A stretch of DNA of 64,000 bases, taken from assembly GCA_963556255.1 (NCBI GenBank), contig OY744606.1:72126908-72190907 (forward strand), in the 5' to 3' direction. The notes under the pieces are model-generated. The model saw nothing but the letters and a program-made list of their open reading frames with translations, did not search any database and had not been told where the DNA came from. A program made the position numbers and the translations under genes. Below are positions 48,186 through 59,900 of the stretch, one piece after another (the stretch's first letter is position 1; each line of letters starts with the position of its first letter). The DNA is from Allolobophora icterica (lineage: Eukaryota > Annelida > Clitellata > Crassiclitellata > Lumbricidae).

Positions 48186-48668
48186 TACATACTCAATGCT
48201 GCTGCCAGATTAATTGCCCGTCTTCCTCGATTCTCTCATATCACCACCTTTATGACAGAAGAACTCCACTGGCTCCCGCTTTCTGCCCGCATCCAATTTA
48301 AGGTCCTCATCCTTGTGTGTAAGGCTCAACTTGGTTTCGCTCCAAAATATTTATGTGACTTAATTCATCGCCCTCACTCTGCTGCTTCTCTTCGTCCTCT
48401 TCGTTCCTCTGACCTTTTGGACCTCCTCGTTCCCCGTGTCAGGACTTCTCTGGCTCAATCTAGGTCTTTTGCCTCCATTGGCCCTGCTCTTTGGAATGAG
48501 CTTCCTCCGTTCGTTCGTTCTTCTATTCTCTCAGGTAACGTCTCTTCCTCTTTTAAGTTTCTGAAAACTTGCTTTTTCTCTCGGGGTCTCTCGCACTGGG
48601 AGCGCTTCTGAATGGCCCTCCCGCTAGAAGCGCTTTATAAATATCCAAATACAATACAATACAATACA
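48186..48668 (+). mobile_element. LINE 3' end, type I tail
   Basis: An open frame of about 140 codons encodes the LINE C-terminus (EELHWLPLSARIQFKVL, FAPKYLCDLI, PALWNELPP, stop 48611). It is followed by hairpin AGCGCTTCT/AGAAGCGCT (48601-48609, 48626-48634) and an (ATACA)n end. 5'-truncated. Confidence 0.9.
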
Positions 48669-49916
48669 TAATTTTATGATATCTGTCATAACGTGTAAAA
48701 ATAACCTTAGTGGTTTTAATTGTGTTTCTATAGGTACCTGTGGCAGGCGGCGAATGATTCTCACCTTTGGCGAGACTGAATTGATAGTGATGCTTGTTAC
48801 GGTTGCACTATGGCTCTGTGTCGTCCCGGTGGTGGATGGGTGTTAGTAGGTGTCTGTGAGTAAGCGGCCCCATGGGACTCAAGCCCGTAATCTCATATGG
48901 GGTTTGCTCGTTCGTTCTTGTATTTGTGTGTCCGTAGTGTGTTAAACTTTTCCCTGCTGGGCCTCTGGCGTGGCGTAAAACCCCGTAAGCTCTTTGTTTG
49001 GCAGGAGGGCCTCTGGCGTGGCGTAAAACCCCGTAAGCCAATACTTTGTCGTTGTTTTGTGTTGTGTATTTTGTCGTTGTCTTGGAGATGAGCTGAGGGA
49101 TAAGAAGGAGGCTGAGAGAAGACCAGATTAGAAGGAAGAAGAGACGGAAGTGGAGTCGAGATGGCCGAGGAATCAATGCCTAAAATACTCATAAAATGTC
49201 AACTGCGCGCTCTTCCTCAAACTATCGGCAAGGGGGCCTGAGAGGGTCGGGGCGGATCCCTGACATCACTGGACATTTCCACCAGGCCGAACACCAACTC
49301 TTATAACCTTTAAGGTCCCAGACTCCAATCTACTCTGTGGGCGTCGATTATACTTGGATAAAGTTCATAGAAAGTTTTGTAAACTTTGTTGGTACTAAAA
49401 GTCATCAAGAGGTGACATGGACTAGTATGATGAACTTGATGAAGTTGTAGGCCTATTTCAGACTGTAGGCCTAATTATAGTGATTAGAGCATTAATTATT
49501 TAATATCAAAACATTTATGTTTTACGATGTTCCGGGTGTTTGTTCAAATTTTCTGAGAAAGGTTAAATCACAGTTATTTAGTAGACTTGTCAATTTGACA
49601 ATGACAATCAATATCGTTCAAATTGTCATGGAATTTAGGCTACACACATAGGCCTACTTTGCGAGCGTTTTGGCTTGCAAGTTCATCAATTATGTCTTCA
49701 AAATGTAGCTCACGTAGTAGGCCTATGTCACTTTCGATGCTCAGCAATGTCAAACCTGGGACTAACATTTGCTTCATATCCCTTGCAAATGTTAGTTCCA
49801 GGTCAAACTAACAGAGTCTGTCTTCCGACATAGACTTTCTCAGTCTGTTTTTAATCAATTTGAGTTTTGAAAACGTTATGTGGAATAAGACTACCACTAG
49901 GCTTTTTAACCGTTTC
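48669..49916. other. No gene recognised
   Basis: Apart from the direct repeat at 48956-49040, nothing coding is supported. Confidence 0.4.
48956..49040. repeat. Direct repeat, two copies
   Basis: GGCCTCTGGCGTGGCGTAAA.. recurs after about 55 bp. Confidence 0.85.
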
Positions 49917-49924
49917 ATCGTATC

Positions 49925-50542
49925 CAGGGGCGCCGCCAGGCTTTAAAAAATTGGACGCGCACCCCTCCCGTCTCCTCCCATCCACACCCGTCCTCTGTTT
50001 GTCACTCGTAGTCATACACTGAAAATGACTCAGAGTGACTCATAAAAATACAGTATAACACTTATTATTTATACATACTGTATATTAAACCAAAATTACA
50101 CAGTGAATTTGTCAAAAATATCGATGCGATGCCTATTCCTCGTGTGGATTTGATTTGGTGGGTGGACGCACGTGCGTCCAGTGCGTCACGCTGCCGGTGT
50201 CGCGTGACAGACTATCCCCCCTAAAGCGTATCCCCCCGGATGGAATAAACCGGTTTAGAGTATCCGGTGGGATGAACCATTCTATCCCCCCTCGTCATAC
50301 GCATCACGATAGCCTCGACGAAATTCCAGTCAAAATCACCAAAAACAAAGTAAATTGATTTCAGGTCGACGTACAAACTAAAGGTACGCAATTCAAAAAT
50401 TTTATGTGTGCAATAAATCCAAACCGTACGACTGAATACACTTAGAAACCGCCAAAAATGCAAACTAAACCGAATACTCCATTTCGCTAAGGGGGATACG
50501 CATGTATGGGGGATACTCTATTTCGTGACACCGGCGCCCCTG
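49925..50542. mobile_element. hAT-like element (618 bp) containing a nested palindrome-ended insert
   Basis: Ends CAGGGGCGCCG / CGGCGCCCCTG, duplication ATCGTATC (49917-49924, 50543-50550). Inside, 50194-50534 is flanked by inverted CCGGTGTC..TATCCCCC arms. Confidence 0.85.
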
Positions 50543-51310
50543 ATCGTATCGATTCTATCGAATTGCTTTGTGTGTCCGATTGATTCGACCAACCGCTACA
50601 TGATCGATATTTTGCGATTGATATTATCGGAAAACAATTTCCGAAATCTGCGAGGGGTCAACCCAAAATGGCGGACGTTTCCGAGAATGCCTTACTTGCA
50701 CTCATCAGCCCATTCGATTACAATACCATCTGCACCATCTATTAACCGATTGACTACAGCTCAACGCTTACTCACGTTCTTAAGTGTTCGGGAGATTTCC
50801 TGAAGCCTTCGACGAATAAATGAGCCGAGCCGCCCATCTATAAACGAGGAGGCCCCATTGTAGGCGAAAGATCAAGGATTCGTCGATTGCTTAGATCATC
50901 ACGACTTTTGATCGTGTACGGTGCAATCTCATAAAACATGTCCGCTATCTGCGGCTGAGCGCTGTCGGAAAGTAAATCCATTGCTGGTAAATGAGATTGC
51001 GGACGTTGGCTATTCTTTGTGTAGCGGAGCGCGAGACAGATTGACAATTGCAACCGCGTAGACGTTGCATAAGTCGCATCGGTGTATACCCCGATAGCCT
51101 AAAGACCCTGCACCTTAACGCAAGTCGATCGACCTGACATATTGCCAAGTCTGTCTGTCATCTCCTGCACGAAATTTATGATAAATGGGTGGACGATGTC
51201 AAGTAATTACATAAAACTGCTTCAAAGGAGCAATATACACGGCGCAGCAATCGTGAACGCATGTAGCAATATAGTATATACAGTTTATGTGACGAGGGCA
51301 TAGTTCGCCA

Positions 51311-51349
51311 CCCACGCAGATGCTCTCTCCTGTGAAGCATCTGCGTGGG
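51311..51349. other. Perfect 14-bp hairpin
   Basis: CCCACGCAGATGCT, 11-nt loop, AGCATCTGCGTGGG. Confidence 0.9.
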
Positions 51350-51439
51350 AGGCAGAAAGAGCTCGTCAAGATGAGAAGCTACCGTTCGGTTCAAACTTCT
51401 TCTAAAGCAGCTGATGTCGGACACACAGTCGTGATGATG

Positions 51440-51468
51440 TGGGCGACCAAAGTATCGATGGTCGCCCA
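51440..51468. other. Perfect 9-bp inverted repeat
   Basis: TGGGCGACC, 11-nt spacer, GGTCGCCCA. Confidence 0.85.
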
Positions 51469-51472
51469 CGTA

Positions 51473-51508
51473 TACAGTTATTCAGGCCTTCGAGCCTGAA
51501 TAACTGTA
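51473..51508. other. Perfect 15-bp hairpin
   Basis: TACAGTTATTCAGGC, loop CTTCGA, GCCTGAATAACTGTA. Confidence 0.92.
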
Positions 51509-51513
51509 GGCCT

Positions 51514-51676
51514 GCAATCGATATTGACCAATAAAGCAATCGATATGGATCAAATAAAACAATCGATATGGATCAATAAAGCAATCGATATGGATCAATA
51601 AAGCAATCGATATGGATCATTGAAGCAATCGATATGGATCAATAAAGCAATCGATATGGACTAATGAAGTATCGAT
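51514..51676. repeat. 22-bp minisatellite, about 7 copies
   Basis: Unit GCAATCGATATGGATCAATA plus AA, with small variants. Confidence 0.9.
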
Positions 51677-52156
51677 ATATGTACGTATGCCTAATTCTCT
51701 CTTTAATAGCTGCAGGCCTTTAAGTCAATCCGATACAAGGTCTGTTGATCCTGAAGCTCAATAACTTGATATTGGATATTGTGAAAGGCAGAACAACTTA
51801 ACAAGACGAGGAAGACCTTGTGCAGAATCGCCTGACAAGACGGAATACAGGTTGGCTCTATAAACCGAAGAAAACCTCCGCAGTGCGACTGTGGCAGCTC
51901 GCTACAGAGAAATGTGGAAGTAGACAATTATCGTGCAGTGCACACAGAGGGGCTTCTTCTTCCAGCCCATGGACAGAGATGATGAAAAACCGCCTTTAAT
52001 TTGCAAACACATGTATTATTTATACGCAAATGTATTCATTCATGCTTTGTAGGTACCTTGCCTTTAGCTAGGAGGCCTATGCCTTACGTTTTTTTACTGA
52101 ATCGTTGCATCGATTTCCTTTCGACTGTTTACGAACTATGGCACTTAAATCTCTGC

Positions 52157-52266
<110 letters not shown>

Positions 52267-53088
52267 TAGTATGCATGTATGATTGTATGTATTATTACAA
52301 ACATTTTTAACGTGCGCAATGTCAGACAGAAATCCGAATTTGAGGCGCGGAAATGTATAATGTGCATACAGTTGGAATAATACCGGTAATAATATCTAAA
52401 CCAACGCAGGCCATTATAGGACTTGGCCAGAGAGAAAACAAACATAATGTCCCTTTTCTATATAGAATCGATTCCCGGTCACTGACTTGTAGGCCTGTAT
52501 TAAAACGTGTATTTTTGACTGTGGAAGGACGGACGACCCACTATGGTATATGCCGAGGTTGAGAATATGAATCTCCAGCACCTTGTGGGCTACCAGAGGT
52601 CTTTTGGTTTCGGATCGAGACTGGAACCTAAACCTACGATCTTTGGAGGCAGATATCTGTGTCTAAAAGAAGTTTTAGCGACTTTATTTAGGCCTACTTG
52701 ACATCAGCATATATGGCCATTGAACTATATATTAATCTCAGTACCATCTCTTAAAACAGACGTATCCCATCAACAGTATTTAATATACACCCACAGTCAA
52801 GCACAGTATGAAATGATCACTTAATTAACAGATCATATAATTATATACATATATACGATCTATATATATGTATGTATATGTATTAGCAATTAGGAAGCTC
52901 TTTCCAATGTCGTTTGCTTTAGTTTTTTTCTTATTTTCTTTAAAAATATTATCGTGGTCGTTTCTTAAAAAGGTTCTATTGGCATTCCTCACCCAAACCA
53001 GGTGGATGAGCCACATCAATCGTCGTATAGGCCCCTAATATGGTCCCGTGAATCAAATGGAGCAGTAGCTGGATTGCCCTGGATCCAA

Positions 53089-53366
<278 letters not shown>

Positions 53367-53399
53367 CAGGAAGAGAGGATAGATGGAAGATGGGAAAGT

Positions 53400-55974
53400 T
53401 TCAATACGGACGGGAGACATTATAGAAAAGAGCCTGACACTCTAGGAAGAAAGTTAATTGGATGGCCGGTAGAAGAGGCGAGCAAAGGCGCAGGACAATC
53501 TCGTCTCTTAATTCGTCGTTGGTCAGGCTTCGTCGAGAGAGGGCGAATGTTTCCCCTCGATTGGATTCGAATCGCTGTAGCGGAAGCTCGCATCATTCAA
53601 ATGACCGTCTGGGCCAATGCTCGACACGGTCAGTGCGGCCATTGTCTTGGCGCCATCGTCCGTGAGAGGATTCTGTCGCTGTACCCAGTGATAACACTCG
53701 CCAGTGGATGATGCTACTGCTGCTGCTGATGATGATCATGATGCATCACTAATCGACCGGGTGCATATAGCGTGTACCAGCTTCTGTATCCGCGGGAGGA
53801 GGGTTAGAGCGGCACATGCAGGCGCCGCTCTGCATGGACACATGGATGCTCGGTCAACCTCGCCACGGTCTCTAAGCCCCCGCTAGGGTGACGTTCGCCC
53901 TCTCCGACTTGGTTCCATGCCTGGCTCTTCTCTGCATCATCATCCGGCTGCTGAGGCTGATCGGAGTAATCGCATCATACGAGTGGTCAGTTGTAAGAAG
54001 GTCGGCGGTGAACGGATTTCTGCAAGCGGCGATACACTGTCGTTCTTCTCGATCTGATGTCGGAAGTTAACTAAGGCGGTTTGGAATATAATTGAAATCA
54101 GTTTTAGACGAACTACTGAAGCGGTAATTCGAAGCGGCTGTTTTGAAGTTTGTCGAAGCAGTTAAAACAGGTAAACATTTAATAGAATCTTCTGTTCTGC
54201 AACCAACAACGGATTGTAGTTACGCAGTGGTTGTTGAGATCCGCACACGACGGTTTTTTCGCCCGAGTTTTTCGCTTCACGCCAACTTCTTTTCAATTAC
54301 GCTCTCAAACGATTTGCATTTGAAAAGGAAAACCAAATAAAAGCGGGACACAGTCATTTCAGATAGTAGGCTATTTGTCAGGTAAGATATCGGGTGCTGT
54401 GCTCTTTATATGTGCTCTTTATATGTGGGTATCAGCTAAATCTGTGTCTTCGACGCACGCATTAAACTCATAAAGTCTTTGTCTTTCTGAAATACGTTCT
54501 CGTATTCGCTAACGAACTAAACTGTAAATGCGAGCTCGTTATTCTTCATTTCTGTTGGCCACATCTGTTGGTCCCAATTGAACCCACTGATTACTTCCTA
54601 CCATTGAACAATGAGGGACTAATTTGGGGGCAATGAACGTGGCCATCATTCGCGATGGTTCTATCTAGTTAGCGATCGGTTTTTCGGTTCAAACAATTCC
54701 TTCGTGACGTTTTAATCTTCACAGTGATCTGCACGCTTGGAAACAATAATTACCCACAAAAGAACTCCCATGGCTCATTAAACTATAGACAGGCCCACGA
54801 ATATAGACCTAAATGCGTAACTCTAAAGCACATAAGCAGTCAGCTTGAATCGTTTTAGTCTGGTAATTAACCTGGCTATATAGTTAAGAGTTGAGTGACT
54901 GCATTTTATACTCTCAATGCTAACCATTAATTCCCATTTAAGTATATATCTACGTTCACTGGGCCGACCGTGTGCCGGGCATTAATTTACTATCAATGAC
55001 ACTGTACGGGCAGCTGTGGCCCAACGGATGTGGCTGATAGAACAACAATTTTCTGTGTAGCGAGATTGTATTTCGCCAGACAGAGATGCTGATGGTGGTT
55101 GGTTTAATCTAATCTACTCTAATGATTTACATAGCGCTATTATCTGTCGAAGACATCGGTGCATGGTCGATTGGAGTAAATCACAATCAGACATCTTAAT
55201 CCAATCACAATCAAATCATAATCCAATCAAAATTCAATCATACTCAAAGCCCACCGTTTCTCACAGGTAAAGATGTCTGAATCCATTGATCGTCGCTCAT
55301 GTGGATACTGAGAAGACCTGCTCTCAAGACTTCGTCGAAGTAACACAGAAGTCCTTCGCTTAAGATTTGAAGCTCGTAGTTCAGATACTGCATGGCAAAC
55401 TGCTATGTAGTACTCTATAATCCCGGTATACGGGAGCCACTAATACCGATAGAGTAATTCCGTGAACAGCTATTCTAATCAATGCATTTTTAGCCGAGTG
55501 CTACAGAAGTAGACCAAAATCTTAAGTACAAGCTTCAAGTCATGGGTGCACACCACTGCACGGATCCTTCAGGAAGAGGCCATCTGACACAAGCATACAT
55601 GCTCAGGAACGTCTAGTGGTCTTAACGGTTTAAATGGTGGCATCTGACAATGGGCGTATCTTTCGATTAATTTCATGCCTTCGTTAAAGCTATTTCGGTG
55701 CAAAGCGGTTGAACAAATTTAATCAGGCACCTATTATCGTCCGGTAATTATCAAATTCACGCGAAACAATTCGTCTTTCCCTTTGCAAATAATCACAATA
55801 TGTCCTATATTACCATATCCACTGGCAAAAGCCATCTGCTGCACATCGACAGTAAGTCAACTGAACACGTTGTACAACTGCCAATATTGACAAACTCCCA
55901 GAACGTTGCAATTTTCCGATGATCAAACTTATCGCGACTAAATTAATTTGTTTTGAGAAGAATGTTTCAAAAGC
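53400..55974. other. Intergenic, no gene recognised
   Basis: Short frames only. A (TGCTGC/GATGAT) run near 53706-53740 and ATCACAATC-type repeats at 55175-55250. Confidence 0.4.
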
Positions 55975-55979
55975 TACAT

Positions 55980-56411
55980 TGTCGTGGTCTACGCGGGTGC
56001 ATGCATCAAGGGAAGAAAACCGACGCGTCAACAAGCTTGTTTACAACGCACGGAAATTTCTGCAGCAAGCTGTCAACATTAATTCGGTGCATGCAACAAG
56101 GATATACGTGTTCAGTAGGACTTTCCAGGGAAAAGTACAGTGACGTCACAGAACGTTCTGGAATCCGGGAGAACTATATATAAGATAGACCTGATGTACA
56201 TTAAGGGCCTTTTGACGAAGATTTGTAAACGTTGAAACATTGATCGTATAACGTTCAATCGAGACCAGCCAACCTGTGTGCTGTCTACGATTGTGATATT
56301 TGATAGACGAGTTGACTTACTCTACACTTAATCGACTTTATTTTTAAATAAAGATCTTTTAATAGTTCCTTCGTTTGTTCGTCGTTGCGATCGAAGGAGT
56401 CGACCGCGACA
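55980..56411 (+). repeat. 5' LTR of Gmr1-like element
   Basis: 432 bp, TG...CA ends. It contains a kB-like GGACTTTCC (56118-56126), CRE TGACGTCA (56141-56148), HSE GAACGTTCTGGAA (56151-56163), a TATA box (56175-56183) and AATAAA (56347-56352). Confidence 0.95.
56141..56183 (+). promoter_or_regulatory. LTR core promoter: CRE, heat-shock element, TATA box
   Basis: TGACGTCA is a perfect CRE palindrome. GAAcgTTCtgGAA is a perfect three-unit heat-shock element with canonical 2-nt spacing. TATATATAA starts 11 nt after the HSE. The same block recurs in the 3' LTR at 62269-62311. Function is inferred from consensus only. Confidence 0.7.
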
Positions 56412-56415
56412 TTAT

Positions 56416-56434
56416 TGGTGTCAGAGGCGGGATC
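56416..56434 (+). promoter_or_regulatory. Primer binding site, tRNA-Leu type
   Basis: Four nt after the 5' LTR, TGGTGTCAGAGGCGGGATC matches the complement of an animal tRNA-Leu 3' end (recalled as TGGTGTCAGAAGTGGGATT) at 16 of 19 positions. Confidence 0.65.
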
Positions 56435-56921
56435 ATCGGTGTTGGATCCGGTGAAGAAGACGCGAGCCGGCGGAGGAAGGAGTCAACCCGGAGGATCAAG
56501 AGACGGTCTGTTCCAGACAGCGAGCGGATCGAGACGCATTTCTACCGTGGGAGACGGGTGAATCGGCATACGACAGTCGGACGGACGAAGTGCGTCGTTC
56601 GGCTGAGACAGCAGAAGACAGCAGTCAACATACGGGTAAGATCCTAGGTGTTGTCGTGGCTGAGAAGGAGAAAAGAGAGTGGAGTTGCAGCCGAGTGGGA
56701 GGCAGCCATTATTTCTCTTTCAATATCTGCTGATTTGATCCATTGTTGTGATCGAGGCCAGACTTGCGTGAGCTTGTATAGTTTTTGCGTACTTGGCGAG
56801 TGTACTTCTTTGGATACTGAATAGTTGCACTTTGGGTTGTGGAATTTTCCTTTTGTGTGGCGGGTTTGCCGCGTGGTGTCTGTTTTTTTTGTTGATTGTT
56901 GTTGACTGACTGTTTCTAAAA

Positions 56922-59900
56922 ATGGAAGCGTTGACAACAGAGATGCAAGCGAATATTCGCAAAATGTCGTCTGAGCGCCTTAGGGTGTATCTTATGAAGG
57001 CAGGAAGGGACGAAGATGATGTTATGTCATGGGATCGAAATCAATTAATGGAAGAATGGGCCATGGAGATTGGAAAAGAGGAAGAGGAATTTAAGGGTAG
57101 TCCAATATCTCCAAAAGGAGTGGATTACGAGCTGCAGAAGCGCCGTCTGGAGTTCGAAATCCGTAAATATGAAGAACAAAGGGAGAAGGAAGAAAGGGAG
57201 GAAAAGAGGAGAGAGGAAGAAAAGAAAGAACAAAGGGAGAAGGAAGAAAGAGAAAGGGAGGAACGGAAGGAGAAGGAAGAAAGAGAAAGGGAGGAACGGA
57301 AGGAGAAGGAAGAAAGAGAGAGGGAGGAACGGAAGGAGAAGGAAGAAAGGGAGGAAAAGAGGAGAGAGGAAGAAAAGAAAGAACAAAGGGAGAAGGAAGA
57401 AAGAGAAAGGGAGGAACGGAAGGAGAAGGAAGAAAGAGAAAGGGAGGAACGGAAGGAGAAGGAAGAAAGAGAGAGGGAGGAACGGAAGGAGAAGGAAGAA
57501 AGGGAGGAAAAGAGGAGAGAGGAAGAAAAGAAGGAACGGAAAGAGAAAGAAGAAAGAGAAAAGAAGGAACGGAAAGAGAAAGAAGAAAGGGAGAGGAAGG
57601 AAAAGCAGGAAGAACGAAATGTTAGAGATTCTTTAGCAAGTCGTACTAAGCGTTATAGTGATGCCCTCAAGAATATTCTTTGGAAATTTCCTTCCGACCC
57701 TATAGAAATTCCAGGTTTCTTTGATCACTTGGATGGTTTGTTTAATGTGTATGAGGTGGATGAAGATGTTAGAGCAAAATTATTGCTAGCCATTTTAAGT
57801 GAAAGAGCTAAGGCATTAACCATGCGCCTTACTGAGGCACAGCTCCATGACTACAAATTCCTGAAGGAGTTTTTGCTAAGGGAGTTTAAGATAAGCCCTT
57901 CAAATCTTAGAGCCCGATTTTGGTCGTTGCACAAAGCATCGGACGAATCATTTACGATCTATTCATCCAAATTGCGTGTGGCTCTTATGTATTATTTGAA
58001 AAGTAGAAAGATAACTGATGAGTTTGATAAACTTGTAAGTTTATTGGTTGCGGATCGGCTTAAGGAGTCCTTGTCGAAGGCTTGTTTAGATTATATCTTG
58101 GCCCAAGAAAAAGAGGAGTGGTTGAGCTGTGAAGACATAGCTAATGCGGCTGACATTTATGTAGCGTCGCATGATGGTGGGAATGACTTAGTATGCCGTA
58201 GTCATCCGACACCGAAGTATAACAATTGGACGAGAGGTCGACCACATGTTCAAGTCAATAACCAGACAGCTCAACCCAAGTCTCCCAAACCGGAAATAAG
58301 GGGTGAAGCCAAGATAGGTGCGAGGGTGTCTCAGGAGGAGGCCAAGGTAAAGGGTCTCTGTTTCCTATGTCATCAGAAGGGTCATATGGCAAGGGAGTGC
58401 CAGACCAAACCAAGTTCTAAAAAAGTGAGTACTTGTATATCTGGGAATCCAACTGAAGAAGTGACCGACTTATTTGTTGAGAAGGTCAACGTGTTGCATG
58501 AGATACCTGAACAGGTAAAGCAAGGGAATTTATTGGATAATTCTAAACCAATAGGCTTGGAAACTACTGTAAGGGTATACGAGAATAGTATTGATGGATT
58601 ACACGAGAGGTCGTATATCAAGGTACAGATTGAAGATCTCCCTTCTCAGCCAGCATTATCTGATTCAGGAGCAGAAATTTGTTGTATTGATAAGAAATTA
58701 ATTGAGTCACTAAACTTACCCGTGATTAAACGGATTAATATAATTGGTTTTCAGGGAGAAGGATGTAAGGCAGATGTAGTATACCTACACATGAAATTAG
58801 CTAATTCAATGGAAGGAACGACAAACATTGCGCCATCTTTGTGCGTCATGTTCGCTGCAGTCCCTGAACTAAATGAACGGGTTATTTTGACACCCCATGT
58901 TGTGGACCTATTAAGGGATAGTTCGCAATATGTAGTGATGGTAGCTGGCGTAGATCGATGTGTACAAATAAATAAAGGGGCAGAAGAAGATAACTTAGAA
59001 GTTAATATCGAGAAAAGTAACAGCAACGAATCCTTGCCGTCAGAAGTGAATGAATATTCTCAGGAGCAACTAGTTGATGATTCAGATAATTTTCTTGATG
59101 TTGAGTCAACAGAGTTCAAGTCTGATGAGGGAGTAGCGAATAATGATACTTTATTGCGTGAGCAACAGAATTGTCACAATCTTATATCTTGCTGGCAACA
59201 AGCGAGACAGAATAAAAATAATTTCTTTATAGATAATAACCTCCTGTACCACAAAGGGGAAATTATGGGACATAAGGTTAATCAATTATGTTTACCGGAA
59301 GATAGAATCGAGGTTGTCTTGCGAGTAGCACACGATGCCCCATGTGCTGGGCACATGGCTTTTAAGGCAACGAGAGCCAGGATCAAATTAAACTTTTGGT
59401 TTCCAAGAATGGATGAGAGGATTCGCGAATATTGTGCGTCTTGTCAAATTTGTCAACTAAGAACTCCAGTTAAAGTGGCAGATCGAGTCCCGATCACTCC
59501 TATTCCGAGGGCGGATGAACTCTGTTTTAACCATCTAAATATGGATTGTATTGGCCCTATGGTAGTGACTGGAGAATCCAACCAATCGAAACCCCAGTAC
59601 AATTATGCTCTGGTTCTGGTGGACAAATTTTCTCGTTGGCCGATGGCGTATCCTCTTAGATCGCTGAATGCAAAGGGAGTTTGTGAAGCTCTGTTGCAAG
59701 TTTTTACAACTTTTTCTATTCCAAGGATCATCAGTTCTGATTGTGGTACCAACTTTACCAGTCGTTTGACGAAAGAATTCTTGCGGCGAATGGGTTGTAG
59801 TCCCAGATTTAATACCCCTGGACATCCTGAGGCAGCTGGATTGGTTGAAAGATGCAACCAAAGCTTGAAAACCATGATCTTTAAGCTTGCTCAATCTGAT

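Noticed and set aside
51514..51676. Regular short repeats that could look like a CRISPR array
   Set aside because: Units are contiguous with no unique spacers, in a eukaryotic genome.
56375..56647. Small frame in the retrotransposon leader
   Set aside because: Overlaps the LTR end and primer site; no known domain.
57045..57636. Alternative frames in the gag coiled-coil region
   Set aside because: Shadow frames of a repetitive purine-rich segment of gag-pol.
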